A stretch of DNA of 64,000 bases, from assembly GCA_963662175.1 (NCBI GenBank), contig OY759219.1:28500908-28564907 (forward strand), given 5' to 3'. The number at the start of each line of letters is the position of its first letter. Positions within the stretch are counted from its first letter, which is position 1. A program made the position numbers and the translations under genes. This document shows positions 1-10,114 of the stretch, one piece after another. The DNA is from Aradus depressus. Lineage: Eukaryota > Arthropoda > Insecta > Hemiptera > Aradidae. The notes under the pieces were generated by a model. The model saw only the letters and a list, made by a program, of their open reading frames with translations. It was not told the DNA's origin and searched no databases.

Positions 1-565
1 TACAGACCTAATCAGTGTATATTTGAAACTTCAATATTTTTAGAACAATATCTCGGGCAAAATCGTCAAATATATATATATTTTATATTCACAAGTAAGT
101 ATTCACTGAGTAATATATAATCAAATATGCTAAAAGAGTAAAATATGGCATTGTCAAAATGTTAAGATGGGAGAGATCACCCAATGGGGACACTCCCTTG
201 GCACATTCACTGCCACTGCTGCTACTGAGGAGGTCTCTAGGCCATTTGCGCTTAAGGAGTCGTTGGGTTGGGGAACTCAGGGAGGAAAATAACTTATTTT
301 ACCTGGATTTAACTACTTACATCAATATAAATATATTATGTATTTTTCTGCATTTTTATTGTCTTCGTTTATTTCGATGTTATGTCATATAGCCCTTATT
401 TCTTATATATACTATGTATTCTACTAAGAACCCCAGTTTTTAGTTTTAATTTTTTATTTTTTTCTAAAATTTCTGATTATTATATTTTTTTGATTTTATT
501 ATTGCATTTTGTTGATTTTTTTTTATTATTGACAATTCTAATATTTGTAATTGTTCTGTTAAGGA

Positions 566-631
566 AGGACTCCCACAGTAGAGTCGATCTCATGTCCACC
601 AGAGCGACAATAGAGCTCTCTGGTAGTAGGC
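566..631 (+). repeat. tRNA-derived SINE, 3'-body fragment
   Basis: Matches the part of the SINE body that contains the CCCACAGTAGAGTCG and CTGGTAGTAGGC boxes seen in the complete copies (for example 33864-34197). The tRNA-like head is absent. The rest of positions 1-720 is AT-rich with no gene that I can support. Confidence 0.75.
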
Positions 632-822
632 ATAAGACACATTTTACTTGAAGATGCAACTCCGTTGCCCGCACTTTGGGGAAAATAGTCTGAAACTAAA
701 ATATTGAACTAATAGATTCATTAATTTAAAAAAAATAAACGTTTCCCGCTCATGGTAAGTAGGTTATCAAATTCAAGGTCATGCAAGAGCTGATAAGCAA
801 TATAATATATACCTACATAATA

Positions 823-1207
823 TGAGGATTTTGGAGCCAGAGCGGACCAACTGGTTAAAACTGAACAGGAAGAAAATGGCAATTGAAAATTGAGTACATT
901 TTGTTTATCTCCATAAATGGGCCGCAAATATTTATTTATATTTGAAATTTTAGAATAGTATTGGATGAGTGATCCCTTTTTGTGTTCTATAAAGTTTTTG
1001 AAGGCCGTATGATCCATTGTGACTTTGAAAATATATGCACAAAATATGTGTGGACTAAACTTAAAGTGCTGCTATCTATCACTGAAGTGAAGAAACTAAG
1101 TGATCCACACTGGTTTTGAAAAAAGGGAACCTATGCCAACATCAGGATGGTAATAACTCATTTTCCGAAAAATTGTGGGTTGGTCTGCTCTGGCTCCAAA
1201 CTCCTCA
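823..1207. mobile_element. 385-bp MITE, copy 1
   Basis: The ends are inverted repeats of about 28 bp (TTTGGAGCCAGAGC at the left, GCTCTGGCTCCAAA at the right). It is almost identical over its whole length to 35481-35864. It has no coding capacity of its own; a 98-residue open frame on the minus strand is reproduced in the second copy only because the repeat is so well conserved. The left flank ends in TA and the right flank begins with TA, so a TA target duplication is possible. The superfamily is not determined. Confidence 0.85.
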
Positions 1208-1325
1208 TATGTATGTAGGTATATTTACCATTATATTTTGTTTATTTTATGATTGTATCTCCCCCTCCCCCTGGAACTTCCTGAGGGGACATGACGTCAC
1301 AGTCTTAGGAATCTCAGGTAACCTG

Positions 1326-1440
1326 AGGATTGTATAAATATAACAACCTGCCAAACTTAAATGTAACTTTTGAACTTCATGCTGACGTTGGCGTTAAGTC
1401 AAAACCAGTAAATGTACTAAGTATGTATATATTTTTTGAC
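1326..1440 (+). repeat. Decayed Penelope-like arm with a degenerate hammerhead-like core
   Basis: A degenerate relative of the arm at 9690-9800. It keeps GCTGACG, a short stem region around GGCGTTAAGTC, then CAAAACCAGTAAATG, in the same order as the intact motif, but CTGANGA has become CTGACGT and GAAA is mutated. Not expected to be active. Positions 1441-2090 hold nothing I recognise. Confidence 0.5.
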
Positions 1441-2097
1441 ATAGAGGAAAAAAATACATCTGTGGAAGAAAATAAATAATTTTGTTGCCTTGGACATTGG
1501 GGTTGGAGAAAGGGCCCACTACGTTACTGGACCACAAAGCATAGAAGGCACCTTTATAACGAGTACAATGTTGTTTACATTGAAAGTGAGACAATGGGGC
1601 GGCCGAGGCTAGACAAGGGTTTGTTGACATTCAGGTCAATGTTTAACAAGAGCTGAATCCAAGGATTCTCTGATCGTCAGTCGTCTGAGAGCCGTCACCA
1701 GACACATAATTTGTGTCTAGACAACACATCTGTTATGAGTTTGTTCCGCAAACTAACCATTTTAATTCTCCCAAGCTATATCAACTATAGAGAAAATTAT
1801 GTAATCGGTCATATATTGTTGAATTTTTACCAAAATAACCTGTAACGGGAATAACCGGTTATGTACTTCTCCATCACCACTAGTCAACTAAGTTTATGCT
1901 CTCTCGATTTCTATTCGAGTGTTCTGAATCATTATATGAAATTTCGTATTAGTATATTCATTCCAGTGGAAGGTATTAAGGTTTTTGAATTAGGCCGATA
2001 ATTGATTAATCTCTCTGTCTATATATATATATATATTATTTTTCGTATATTGTTATTGTTACATTGTTTTCTTTCTTTTCTGTATCTCGCACATTGG

Positions 2098-2140
2098 GAC
2101 CTGATGATGGGACGTAAGAACGTCCCGAAACATCGTTGGG
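2098..2140 (+). ncRNA. Hammerhead-ribozyme-like motif (family A)
   Basis: Core CTGATGA (2101-2107), one extra T, a perfect 6-bp stem II GGGACG/CGTCCC with loop TAAGAA, GAAA (2127-2130), then a possible 2-bp stem III (AC-ATC-GT) followed by T as the cleavage-site residue. Stem I complementarity is poor here, so this is the weakest of the core-intact copies. It lies just upstream of an AT-rich stretch that looks like the 3' part of a Penelope-type terminal repeat. Confidence 0.45.
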
Positions 2141-2479
2141 ATAAAGACACTTTCAAAGAGTTTTTTAAAAAAAATAGTTATCTTAATTTTTATTAAATTG
2201 AAAAATGTGTCTACTTATTATGAACGTATCTTGTATTACTTTTTTTTTTTATGTACTCATATATTTTTAAGTATTTATTTGTTCAGTTTTTATTAATTTC
2301 ATGTTACTTTTTTTAATAGTTTTGTTATTACTACTAATCATAGGTGTGTTAGACTCAAGTAGTCTATAAATCTAATTTATAAGCTATCTTAATGTATAAA
2401 TTCTTTTGACGTATCCTATTAACCATGTATTGGTTTAACGGAAATAATGTTATTACTATTTTATTATTATCGTCACAAA

Positions 2480-2640
2480 ATTTAGTATGAGGATTTAGCA
2501 GCCCCTATGTAAGTCATGTTTGTTGAATATTAGCGGAAACGATCGACTGGCTTTGGAGAGAGATAAAAGAATTAATTTATTATTTCTTTCTGGGGAAGGA
2601 CATAGCCAGTGATTCACCGATGATTTTTTCAAATCTTTTT
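2480..2640 (+). repeat. Family G dispersed repeat, 3' part
   Basis: Contains the ordered boxes of family G: ATGAGGATTTAGCAGCCCC, CGATCGACTGG, then CTGGGGAAGGACATAGCC and GTGATTCACCG. These recur at more than fifteen places in the window. Positions 2641-3100 hold nothing else I recognise. Confidence 0.7.
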
Positions 2641-3104
2641 TTCTGGCTATCGCACGTAATCAACTTCAGATAAAGTAATATAACACAAAATGACTCCAAG
2701 TAACCCCACAAGTGTTGGAATAAGGTGATCCATACACCTACTCAAGTAACTTCACAAGGCAAATATTATTTGAAGGGAATTTAAAAAGTTATGATGATAA
2801 AAAATGAAAAAGAAGAATGGCAATGGAGATACTGACTGAAGTTTAAATGTGGAAAAGTTTAAAATACTCAAAAGACTTTCAACTATAATCTGGTTAGAAG
2901 TTGAGCATAAAGCTTCAACTTTTTTTTTTGATAAAAAGTTTTTCTGTAAGTTAGGAAATTCACATTTTTTTGAACAGGTTTCTATAGAAATCAGGTTATG
3001 CGTTAATCCATTTTTTTTTTTTTTTTTCAGTCTTTGAGACACTAAAATCGTAACAACTATTACAACTTCCTTAGCTAAGAAGTATATGGGCGAACTTATG
3101 TAAA

Positions 3105-3105
<1 letters not shown>

Positions 3106-3136
<31 letters not shown>
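3106..3136. repeat. (TA)n microsatellite
   Basis: Uninterrupted alternating TA/AT run of about 31 bases. Confidence 0.95.
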
Positions 3137-3142
<6 letters not shown>

Positions 3143-3199
3143 GCCGAGTAAGGAATATAGAATATAGGTCGATCTTGTAAGATTCTTCATATTTTCTTA

Positions 3200-3637
3200 A
3201 AAACATTAATATAGCTATGTCGGTAGATAGGCACCAACCAGATAGATACCACGATGGTCTATCTTAAGTAGAGATGGAAGTCGATTCCGGTTGGTTCTGT
3301 CCAAAATAGCTGAAGAAGAAATATAGAATATAGCTCGATCTTGTAATATCGATTCTTCATATTTTCTGTTATTGATTAATTCTTGCTGGGGAAGTACATA
3401 GCAGGTAATTCACCGATTCCATTTTTTTCATTTTTAGCTATGTACTTCCCCAGCAAGAATTAATCAATAACAGAAAATATGAAGAATCGATATTACAAGA
3501 TCGAGCTATATTCTATATTTCTTCTTCAGCTATTTTTTTGGACAAGACCAACCGGAATCTACTTTCATCTCTACTTAAGATAGACCATCGTGGTATCTGG
3601 TTGGTGCCTATCTACCGACATATTATATTAATGTTTC
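3200..3637. repeat. Long near-perfect palindrome (foldback), arms about 200 bp
   Basis: The left arm (about 3200-3402) is the reverse complement of the right arm (3436-3637) with only a few differences. The loop is about 33 bases. The inner ends of the arms are the family G box CTGGGGAAGTACATAGC and its complement, so the hairpin joins two inverted family G 3' ends. The outer arms carry a segment (GGCACCAACCAGAT and its complement) not seen elsewhere in the window. No open frame. Confidence 0.9.
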
Positions 3638-3767
3638 TTATAATAATAAATTCTTATGTGTGAACCACATAAGGACAACACTTTTAATTTTTAGCGAAAT
3701 CAGTGGGCCTCTCAACATGTTTTAAAGAGCGCCAGCACGGCTTATAACGAAGAAAGAGGATTGATAT

Positions 3768-4023
3768 AAAATCACGAGATCACATCGCCTACTACCAGAG
3801 CGCTCTTTCGTCAGTCTGGTGGACAACTCTGCAGTGGTAACTCTAAATTTTGCCTATTCTAAATTTGTATTCACTTAGGATAGGGGTCTTTAACGATTAC
3901 CTAACATCGCACTGAAGAATGTGTTTAAATTGTTTTTTTCAGATAAAATAAACTAAACTCGGCCGGTGTTCGAACTCACGATCTTGGAGCTTCGTAGGGT
4001 AGCACGATACCTCTGGGCGGCCT
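3768..4023 (-). repeat. tRNA-derived SINE, nearly full, diverged
   Basis: Reverse-complement copy: the tail box CTACTACCAGAGCGCTC comes first and the tRNA-like head (GCCGGTGTTCGAACTC region) is at the high-coordinate end. Internal substitutions are numerous, so it is an old copy. Positions 4024-4660 hold no recognised gene. Confidence 0.8.
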
Positions 4024-4665
4024 CCCTCATTTCGTTAATAGTGCACGCTCTGCGCTCCTCCACCATATGAAACGTAAGATTTAGTTTATTTTTATTTCCA
4101 GGCTCACCAACTTCTTTATCACCACTCAATTTATATACTTTTTAGAAATAAATCTCTTTTTCTTGAGGATGAGTGAACTGAGAGACAGTTTGTCGTATCT
4201 TATGTTACTTTTTCTTTCATTTTTCTATTTTTTCTCTCTGTTTTCTCACATCTTTCTCTAAGAACAAGTGACAGTCACTCTGGCTGGGAGAGTGGTTGAG
4301 GATTCTTTCTTGAAAGGTCCCCCCTCTTCTCTGCCTCTTTGTGAAAGTGAGTTTTGAGAGACCAGAGCTTTTAGGATAATATTTTCTGATCTCTTGGATA
4401 TCCATGGCCCCTCAAAAAATAAACAACATTAGAGGTCTACAATTTTGAAGAGAGTTATGCAAAGAAACAAAAGAAAATAAAAATAAAAAAAATGAAGAAA
4501 GGAAATACCTAACAACTTTGGCATACTTATGAAGGACAGAGCGGACTTAATAGTTAAGTATGCTAAACTTAAGTTAAAGCAGAAATATAATAATAGAAAT
4601 ATCATTAAGACTTCCTTTCTTATGACTTGAATAATCCACACAACAGTCAGTAATTTTTTATTAAT

Positions 4666-5192
4666 TACTAGCAGTAATACCCGGTGTTGCCCGGGGAACT
4701 TTGACTTTTCTCCCAATATCTCCTATAAGGCTATTCAGTTCCTCGACAGTACATTCATGATGTTATAATTTTCAATTATTCATAGGGAATAAGGCTTATA
4801 GTCCTTCAACTGTAGTAACGCTAGCTTTGGAGCTAAAACTAATTTATTCAAAAAGATTTCTCATTAATCGTTGCAATGGTTTTCGAGTTACAAAGATTGC
4901 GTGAGTGGATGCTGGGATGGACCAGGGGTTGATTAAAAAATAGACCTTAACCTTCCGGTAGATAAAACTTATCTATTCAAAAAGATTCCTCATTAATCAT
5001 TGCAGTGGTTTTTGAGTTACAAAGATTGCGTGGGTGGATGCTGGGATGGACCAGATATTGAGGTACTAATACGCCTATAACCTTCCACAGACGATGACGA
5101 ACAAATTAAAAAAAAAATTAATCAAATCCATCAAGCCGTTCGTGAGTTATAGCGGTACAACGCACAGACATTTTCAGCTTTATATATATGAT
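4666..5192 (+). repeat. ACCCGGYGTTGCCCGGG dispersed repeat, copy 1
   Basis: Begins with TAGCAGTAATACCCGG and ends with GCACAGACATTTTCAGC followed by a short TATATATATGAT tail. Two internal sub-repeats contain GTGGATGCTGGGATGGACC. A second copy is at 53697-54382. The TATATATA-type tail suggests that this is the 3' end of a non-LTR retroelement, but no reverse transcriptase is attached here. Confidence 0.75.
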
Positions 5193-5329
5193 TTCCCAAC
5201 TGTACACGCTTAATGATTCAGTCCAAAGAAATAACCATCTTACTCCAAAAGAACCATTACTTACATTGTTGAATTGTTAATTCACAACCAAATACTAAAA
5301 CAATTAAATAAACAGTACATCCACAGAAC

Positions 5330-5760
5330 TTTTCCCGGCCCCTCCAAAACCAGAGGACCATTTGCACTAATTGCAACAGTTGACTTACGTTGGGGCTCCT
5401 AAATCCTCATATTAAATTTTGTGTCGATAAATTCATTACATCGGCAGTTATTGGGATTTTTGATTTGAGACCATTCCCCTGAACCCCTCCTCTTCTGTCG
5501 ATATAGCTGAAAATTTTACAAGTTATGTCCTCATTGGGTTTTGATTTAAAATATGAAATTTCATTACGATAAATTCATTACATCGGCAGTTATTAGAGTT
5601 TTTATTTAAAGCTCTCCACTAATCCCCGCTTCCTCATGGTCAATTTGGCTGAACATCAATAGGTGTCGTTGTTAGAAGGTTCTGGATTCATATATAAAAT
5701 TTGGAGTTGATACATTCATTTTATCGGAAGTTATCGTATTCACAAACCCACAATTTTTTT
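5330..5760 (-). repeat. Family G dispersed repeat, reverse orientation
   Basis: Repeated sub-units containing ATTCATTACATCGGCAGTTA, separated by pyrimidine-rich CCCCTCC tracts, then CAGTTGACTTACGT. The order is the reverse complement of the copy at 16840-17125. Non-coding. Confidence 0.7.
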
Positions 5761-6261
5761 TTTTTTTTCATTTTTTGGATTTAGATGATTTTCTGGCCCA
5801 AAACCGACTTTTATCCCCCACTATAAATTAAAGTAGATGTTTGCTAGCGACTACAGAATTCAAAATTCTGGGGGTATTGAGGGTCATCTATTTATTTTTT
5901 ATTATGTATTATTTCATTTTTGGTTTGTGTCACTTTGTCGAAAATTCTTCATTTAATTAATAACTTAAATTATGTTACTATTTATATAATTATTGAGTTT
6001 TTTGTTTTTGTTTTTTTTCTCAACATAGTAAAATATCTGTTAGCCAGTAAGTAGTTCTCTTCAAATTTAAGTCCCGTTAACTGGGATTTTCCCCGGATTT
6101 ATTATCTGTTACCCTCGACCCTTCTGTACCCTTAGTTGAACGTAAGACCTCACAGTCTTCATGCCTTCTCCTCAACCATCTATATTCATAGTAAGTTTTC
6201 TTGTTATTCATCAATGTGTATATGTATACATAACTATACATCCATATACATACACATTATT

Positions 6262-6850
6262 CTCTGGGCCCCGTTGCTAAAAGTCCTGATGGGCCCCCCT
6301 CTTACTACCAAAAAAAGAAATGTTGGCCTTTTTTTACAATATACATTTTTTAACCTTTATTACAATTATTTTTCATCAAACACACATTTAAACTAGTTTT
6401 AAGAGTTTAGACAGTGTTTAGATTGTCATCGTAAATTTATTTTAAATACTGGTAAATACATAATTGAACAAATTAATTCTTAAATATTTTTGTTTGCTTA
6501 ATTTTAATATTCACACAGATAAAATAATAACTGTCGTAGGAAATTGTTGGTTACATTATAAACCATATGAATGAAAGCTACATTTTTCTGGCTTTGATCA
6601 TTGAGAATTTTACAATTACATCACTGAAGTCAAGGCTTGATGCAAGACGGTGTTCGATTGCTAACACTCCAAATGAATTAAGACGTTCTTGAGTCATTGA
6701 TGAACGTTGCCATGTTTTTAATACGTTGCCCAGCTGACTAAATGCTCTTACTGTTCTACTTTTTAATTTTTTCCTCGTCCTTGCGGGTCCCTTGGCCTAC
6801 GGGCCCCGTTGCCGTAGCAACGGTAGCACCGGGCATGTGGGGGCCCTGGT
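6262..6850. mobile_element. hAT-family remnant nested in the Penelope-like element
   Basis: Absent from the paralogous copy at 49211-51225. Starts near GGGCCCCGTTGC and ends near GGGGGCCCTGG, both GGGCCC-rich as in the hAT element at 23032-23907. It is bordered by an inverted pair of about 28 bp (ATACATCCATATACATAC on the left). A transposase remnant is encoded on the minus strand. Confidence 0.6.
6585..6775 (-). pseudogene. hAT transposase C-terminal remnant
   Basis: The minus strand reads, in frame to a stop codon, a stretch containing AFSQLGNVLKTW, SMTQERLNSFGVLAIEH and KFSMIKARKM. This is the C-terminal dimerisation region of hAT transposases of the zf-MYM-like group, in which the conserved order is FS-L, MSQERL, L-IE and a basic KARK end. 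The catalytic domain is missing, so it is non-functional. It closely parallels the remnant at 23181-23380. Confidence 0.75.
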
Positions 6851-7003
6851 GGTATGTATATGGATGTATAGTTATGTATATATGTATTTATGTGGATATG
6901 TGTACGTTGTGAGTGTATATTTATGTACCAATATATCATTTTAATCGATCACTCATTATATTTTTCCAATCTTGATTCTCCCAAGTTTGTCTTGTTTTTG
7001 TTA

Positions 7004-7043
7004 GGCCCTGATGATGATATGAAATATATCGAAACGTTGGCAT
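7004..7043 (+). ncRNA. Hammerhead-ribozyme-like motif (family B)
   Basis: GGCC, CTGATGA (7008-7014), extra T, stem II GATAT/ATATC (7016-7020 with 7026-7030), GAAA (7031-7034), palindromic stem III ACGT, T as the residue before the predicted cleavage, then GGC, which pairs with GCC ahead of CTGATGA. All core residues of the hammerhead consensus are present. The one deviation is the extra base between CTGATGA and stem II. Confidence 0.6.
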
Positions 7044-7134
7044 TTGAATAGTGTTTTCATCATTGACTGACCCTCAATACCCCCAGAATTTACTATAAAT
7101 TATATTACATTATATAATATACATTATATTATAA

Positions 7135-7260
7135 ACCTCTCTATATCGGACATGGAAAGAGGATGTATTTTCATCCGTAATAGAGGGGTGTCCCTTCAGG
7201 AGCAGTTTTAAATAAAACGTTGTGTCTAGTTTTTAAACGGGCCATCCGTTGGAAGCTTTG
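7135..7260. other. Possible fragment of a pogo/mariner-like end
   Basis: ACCTCTCTATATCGGACAT resembles the subterminal sequence of the elements at 21920-22784 and 27414-27475. The match is short and no partner end was found. Positions 7260-7780 otherwise hold nothing recognised. Confidence 0.3.
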
Positions 7261-7895
7261 AAGTTCTCAACTTCATTTAAAGAGCAACCTCTTAAGCTTT
7301 TTCTTGTAACATCGGCCCAAAAACCGTCATGTTTTTAAACCTAATTTGATTGAACCACACCAAAACCGATTGGTCAATATAATCTCCCTGATCATTTTTA
7401 TGTAAACGGGACATATTTTTGCCTTTCATATTTTCCCAATGCATTTTCAATATTTCGATATTTATTTTTAAAAAACTTCAAACACTTGAGTTTTCCAAAT
7501 TTTAAATTTTCCGGCAAAAGCCCGAACCTAACTGACTTTATCATCATGACATTGAATAAGATAAAACAACAAACTCAAAAGAAAAAAAATAAGGTTTGAA
7601 AGATTCAAACCAAGTGAAGGAATGTTGGAGAGGGGAGAGGAAGTTCGCGGTATATACGAGTATTAACAACTGTGTAAACAACATACCAAATGTAAACAAA
7701 AGGTTTTTTTTATCGTTTCTCAGTAGAAAAATATGTACATTCCATACAATGCCTACCATCCTAAAACTAACTTATGTATTTTATTTTAAAAAAAACTCTT
7801 TACTGTGATGTTTAAAAAATAAACACATTCAAATTATTAATATTACACAAATGAATCATATTTATTTATATAAAGAAGCAACTAAATTAGTAAAT

Positions 7896-8222
7896 GAACT
7901 TGAAAGAAATAAAACTTGTTTATTTATGATATTGTCTAATTTCACCAACTATATTTACATGGGAGTACTTTCGGTATTTCTACCATCCTCAGCCAAAAGC
8001 ATAAGAGGTAAGACGTAAGTTAGTATTACAGAATGTCAGCCTCTCGAGGAACCCCTTACCCTCCCCCCTGGTGTTCCCCATGACGTCAGACATTCCTAAC
8101 TAAGCTAAATTGTCAAGCTGTGAGATATTTTATGACAAGGCGTCCCTTTTTGAAATATGGTTTTATTTATTTCAAGTTCATTTGAATTATTTCACAATAT
8201 CTCTCCAATAATGTCAGTTTTC
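7896..8222 (+). mobile_element. Hammerhead foldback element, copy 1 (replaced right arm)
   Basis: Flanked by a perfect 12-bp target duplication AAATTAGTAAAT (7884-7895 and 8223-8234), confirmed by the uninterrupted paralogue at 36781-37080. The left arm is the standard arm with a minus-strand hammerhead motif. The right arm keeps only the outer part (TATTTCAAGTTCATTTG... CAGTTTTC). Between the arms is about 150 bp of unrelated GC-richer sequence around CCCTCCCCCCTGG and ATGACGTCAG. This may represent a longer or chimeric form of the element. Confidence 0.8.
7958..8000 (-). ncRNA. Hammerhead-ribozyme-like motif (family C)
   Basis: On the minus strand: TTTTGG, CTGAGGA, T, stem II GGTA/TACC with GAAA loop, GAAA, palindromic stem III AGTACT, C as the cleavage residue, then CCA pairing with TGG. 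The core is intact except for the extra T. Confidence 0.6.
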
Positions 8223-8584
8223 AAATTAGTAAATAATAATATGAATGCATTTTTTTTCTAAAACAACCCATGAATAAAAAACAAAATACGACCATCAGCT
8301 GTTTTTAATTAGTGTGTAGAGGAGTCGAGGTCTGAGTCAATGATGAGACGGTCTAAGTGGAGATGGAGTGAGAGTTTTTAGGCTTAAGATGTGATGAACT
8401 AAGTAGGTGTAAATTAACAGTAAAATTGATGCGCAAAGAAGGTACTGTTATTTATTTATATGTTCAAAATATATATGCCCAAAAGTTTAAGTAAATAAAC
8501 CCAATTATTTGTTCTCGTAAATTCTATTTATGTTGGCCCTGTAAGAAAACCTTTGGATTAGATTTAATATTATTCTTTCTATCA

Positions 8585-8770
8585 TTCATTTATCTCTTTA
8601 GCAAATGAAAAGTTTGTTAATTGAATTTTTTTTAAATTACGTGCATTTTCTTAAAAATTGCACGTCTTGATCTTTGATATTTTTTAAGGCCCTTTTCTGA
8701 AATTACTGTACAAATCAAAATTTACTAAAAGACCAGAGATAACATTTCTACAGGAAATGTGGTAATGTGA
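8585..8770 (+). repeat. Family I dispersed repeat, copy 1
   Basis: Shares ordered boxes with 15225-15410 and 55955-56165: an inverted pair GTGCA-TT...TTGCACGT, then AAATCAAAATTTA, AGACCAG and TTCTACAGGAAATGTGG. Non-coding, function unknown. Positions 8771-9155 hold nothing recognised. Confidence 0.65.
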
Positions 8771-9241
8771 TTTAACTTTTATTATTTATTCTTGTTGAGT
8801 CTTGGAGAGTGATGGTGAATTCAGGAACTCGCCAAAACAATCGATTTCTTGTTGATTGAACTACTTGAGTCATTCAGTGGTTGATCGCGTCTAGCTTTTT
8901 TCCTAAAAAGTGTTAAAGCTGACTTTCGCGTTTTGTGGGACTTATTGTTGAAGACTCGTTATTCAACAATTAACATTGTATTCGCTGCTCGCGGTTTGGC
9001 ACAAGTTGTTGTTTAAATACATAATATACTTATTATTCATAGTGAGGAAGTTCTCATTTATCCTGTACCCAAATCCAACAATTCTTTTTATTTCAATTAT
9101 TATTTATATGTCCGAATACATTTTTTGCGTTTTGTGTTGATATAGTGGAAATACTAATGAATAAAATAAAATGATAGATAAAAAAAAAAAAAAAACTTTT
9201 TTGAACACTTATATTGTCTAATTCCACAAATCTATACTTAA

Positions 9242-9280
9242 ATGTGTACCGGTTTCGGCTTACGCCATCGTCAGCACAAT
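9242..9280 (-). ncRNA. Hammerhead-ribozyme-like motif (family D), left arm
   Basis: On the minus strand: TTGTG, CTGACGA, T, stem II GGC/GCC with GTAA loop, GAAA, palindromic stem III ACCGGT, A before the predicted cleavage, then CACA pairing with TGTG. Confidence 0.62.
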
Positions 9281-9730
9281 GTTCAACAATAATTGAGATA
9301 TTTGCCAGGCATACATATTTATATTAACCTAAGAGTACCTGAGGTGAAAGGGTCCCCTCCTCTGGTAAAACCAGGGGGGTGGAAGTCTACATTCTAACTG
9401 TAATAGCTAACTGTGCACTTATTTGAAAATAAAATTTAAATAGAACTAAAAACTAACTTTATAAGAAAACAATATAACAAATGTACAATATATAGCTACG
9501 TAGGAAGTTATTTAACCTAGATTAATGTTGCTATGGATATTTGTTATCTGAAAGGGATTAGCAAAGGAGAAAATTTGAAGTGTGTCCGGTCGTTTAAACA
9601 ATTACCATTTTTTCGAGTCCTATTAATTTCTAGCTGTTCTAGAGAATCTAATGGTCTACCTTTTTCACATACCTCCACTTATGTAATATAAATATGTATG
9701 CCCGGCAAATATCTCAATTACTGTTGAACC

Positions 9731-9769
9731 TTGTGCTGACGATGGCGTAAGCCGAAACCGGTACACATT
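9731..9769 (+). ncRNA. Hammerhead-ribozyme-like motif (family D), right arm
   Basis: TTGTG (9731-9735), CTGACGA (9736-9742), T, GGC-GTAA-GCC, GAAA, ACCGGT, A, CACA. Four Watson-Crick pairs form stem I. Stem III has no loop, so it could only form between two RNA molecules, as known for dimeric hammerheads. Confidence 0.62.
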
Positions 9770-9944
9770 TGAGTATAGTTTTGTGGAATTAGACAATATA
9801 AGTGTTCAAAAAAGTTTTTTTTTTTTTTTTATCTATCATTTTATTTTATTTATTATTTATATACTTACTTTTATTTAACAATTAACTTAAATTCTTTTAC
9901 CACAGTACTTATAATTTTGTCTGTTCTTGAGGGGTGATTTCCTC

Positions 9945-10058
9945 TGATGGGGACTGACGGTAGTGTCCGCGTCCGGTATGGAGGATTCCGTTAAAGAGGG
10001 GTTAAAATGCAATTTAGTCCGCTCTAGAGAGGTCTCCTTTAAGAGAGATTTCACTGTA
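9945..10058. mobile_element. Possible pogo/mariner-like MITE end
   Basis: The right end reads CTTTAAGAGAGATTTCACTG followed by TA. Its complement CAGTGAAATCTCTCTTAAAG resembles pogo-type termini. The left end is not defined. Confidence 0.35.
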
Positions 10059-10114
10059 TTTCCTTTACCCACCATACTCTCTTTCCAGATTGGCTAACTT
10101 TAATTTGAAGACTA

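Larger units (their letters stand above)
5833..7100 (+). mobile_element. Penelope-like non-autonomous element, copy 1 (interrupted by a hAT remnant)
   Basis: Homologous throughout to 49211-51225. Short inverted termini are AATTCTGGGGGTATTG (left) and CAATACCCCCAGAATT (right). A hammerhead-like motif sits about 60 bp from the right end (7004-7043). No reverse transcriptase is present. The assignment to Penelope-like elements is an inference from the hammerhead position and the absence of DNA-transposon features. This copy preserves the empty site of the transposon inserted in its paralogue (AAAATATCTG near 6040). Confidence 0.6.
7780..8460 (+). repeat. Family H dispersed repeat, copy 1 (split by a foldback element)
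   Basis: The two flanks of the inserted foldback join into one repeat homologous to 36781-37080 (shared boxes AACTAAATTAGT, AAACAACCAATGAAT, CATCAGCTGTT, GATGCGCAAAG-AGGTACT). It is non-coding. The paralogue is uninterrupted, so it defines the empty site of the insertion. Confidence 0.75.
9156..9862. mobile_element. Inverted Penelope-like element with a hammerhead motif in each arm
   Basis: Arms of about 150 bp in inverted orientation (outer ATAAAATAAAATGATAGAT, poly-A/T, TGTCTAATTCCAC, hammerhead motif, AATTGAGATATTTGCC). They surround about 380 bp of unique sequence with no open frame. The arm segment GGAATTAGACAATAT is shared with the other foldback families, which links them to one superfamily. 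Both hammerhead cores are intact. Confidence 0.75.

Noticed and set aside
721..1017. Conserved 98-codon protein shared with 35301-35675
   Set aside because: Conservation is explained by the two nearly identical MITE copies; the frame extends outside the MITE into unrelated DNA in each copy.
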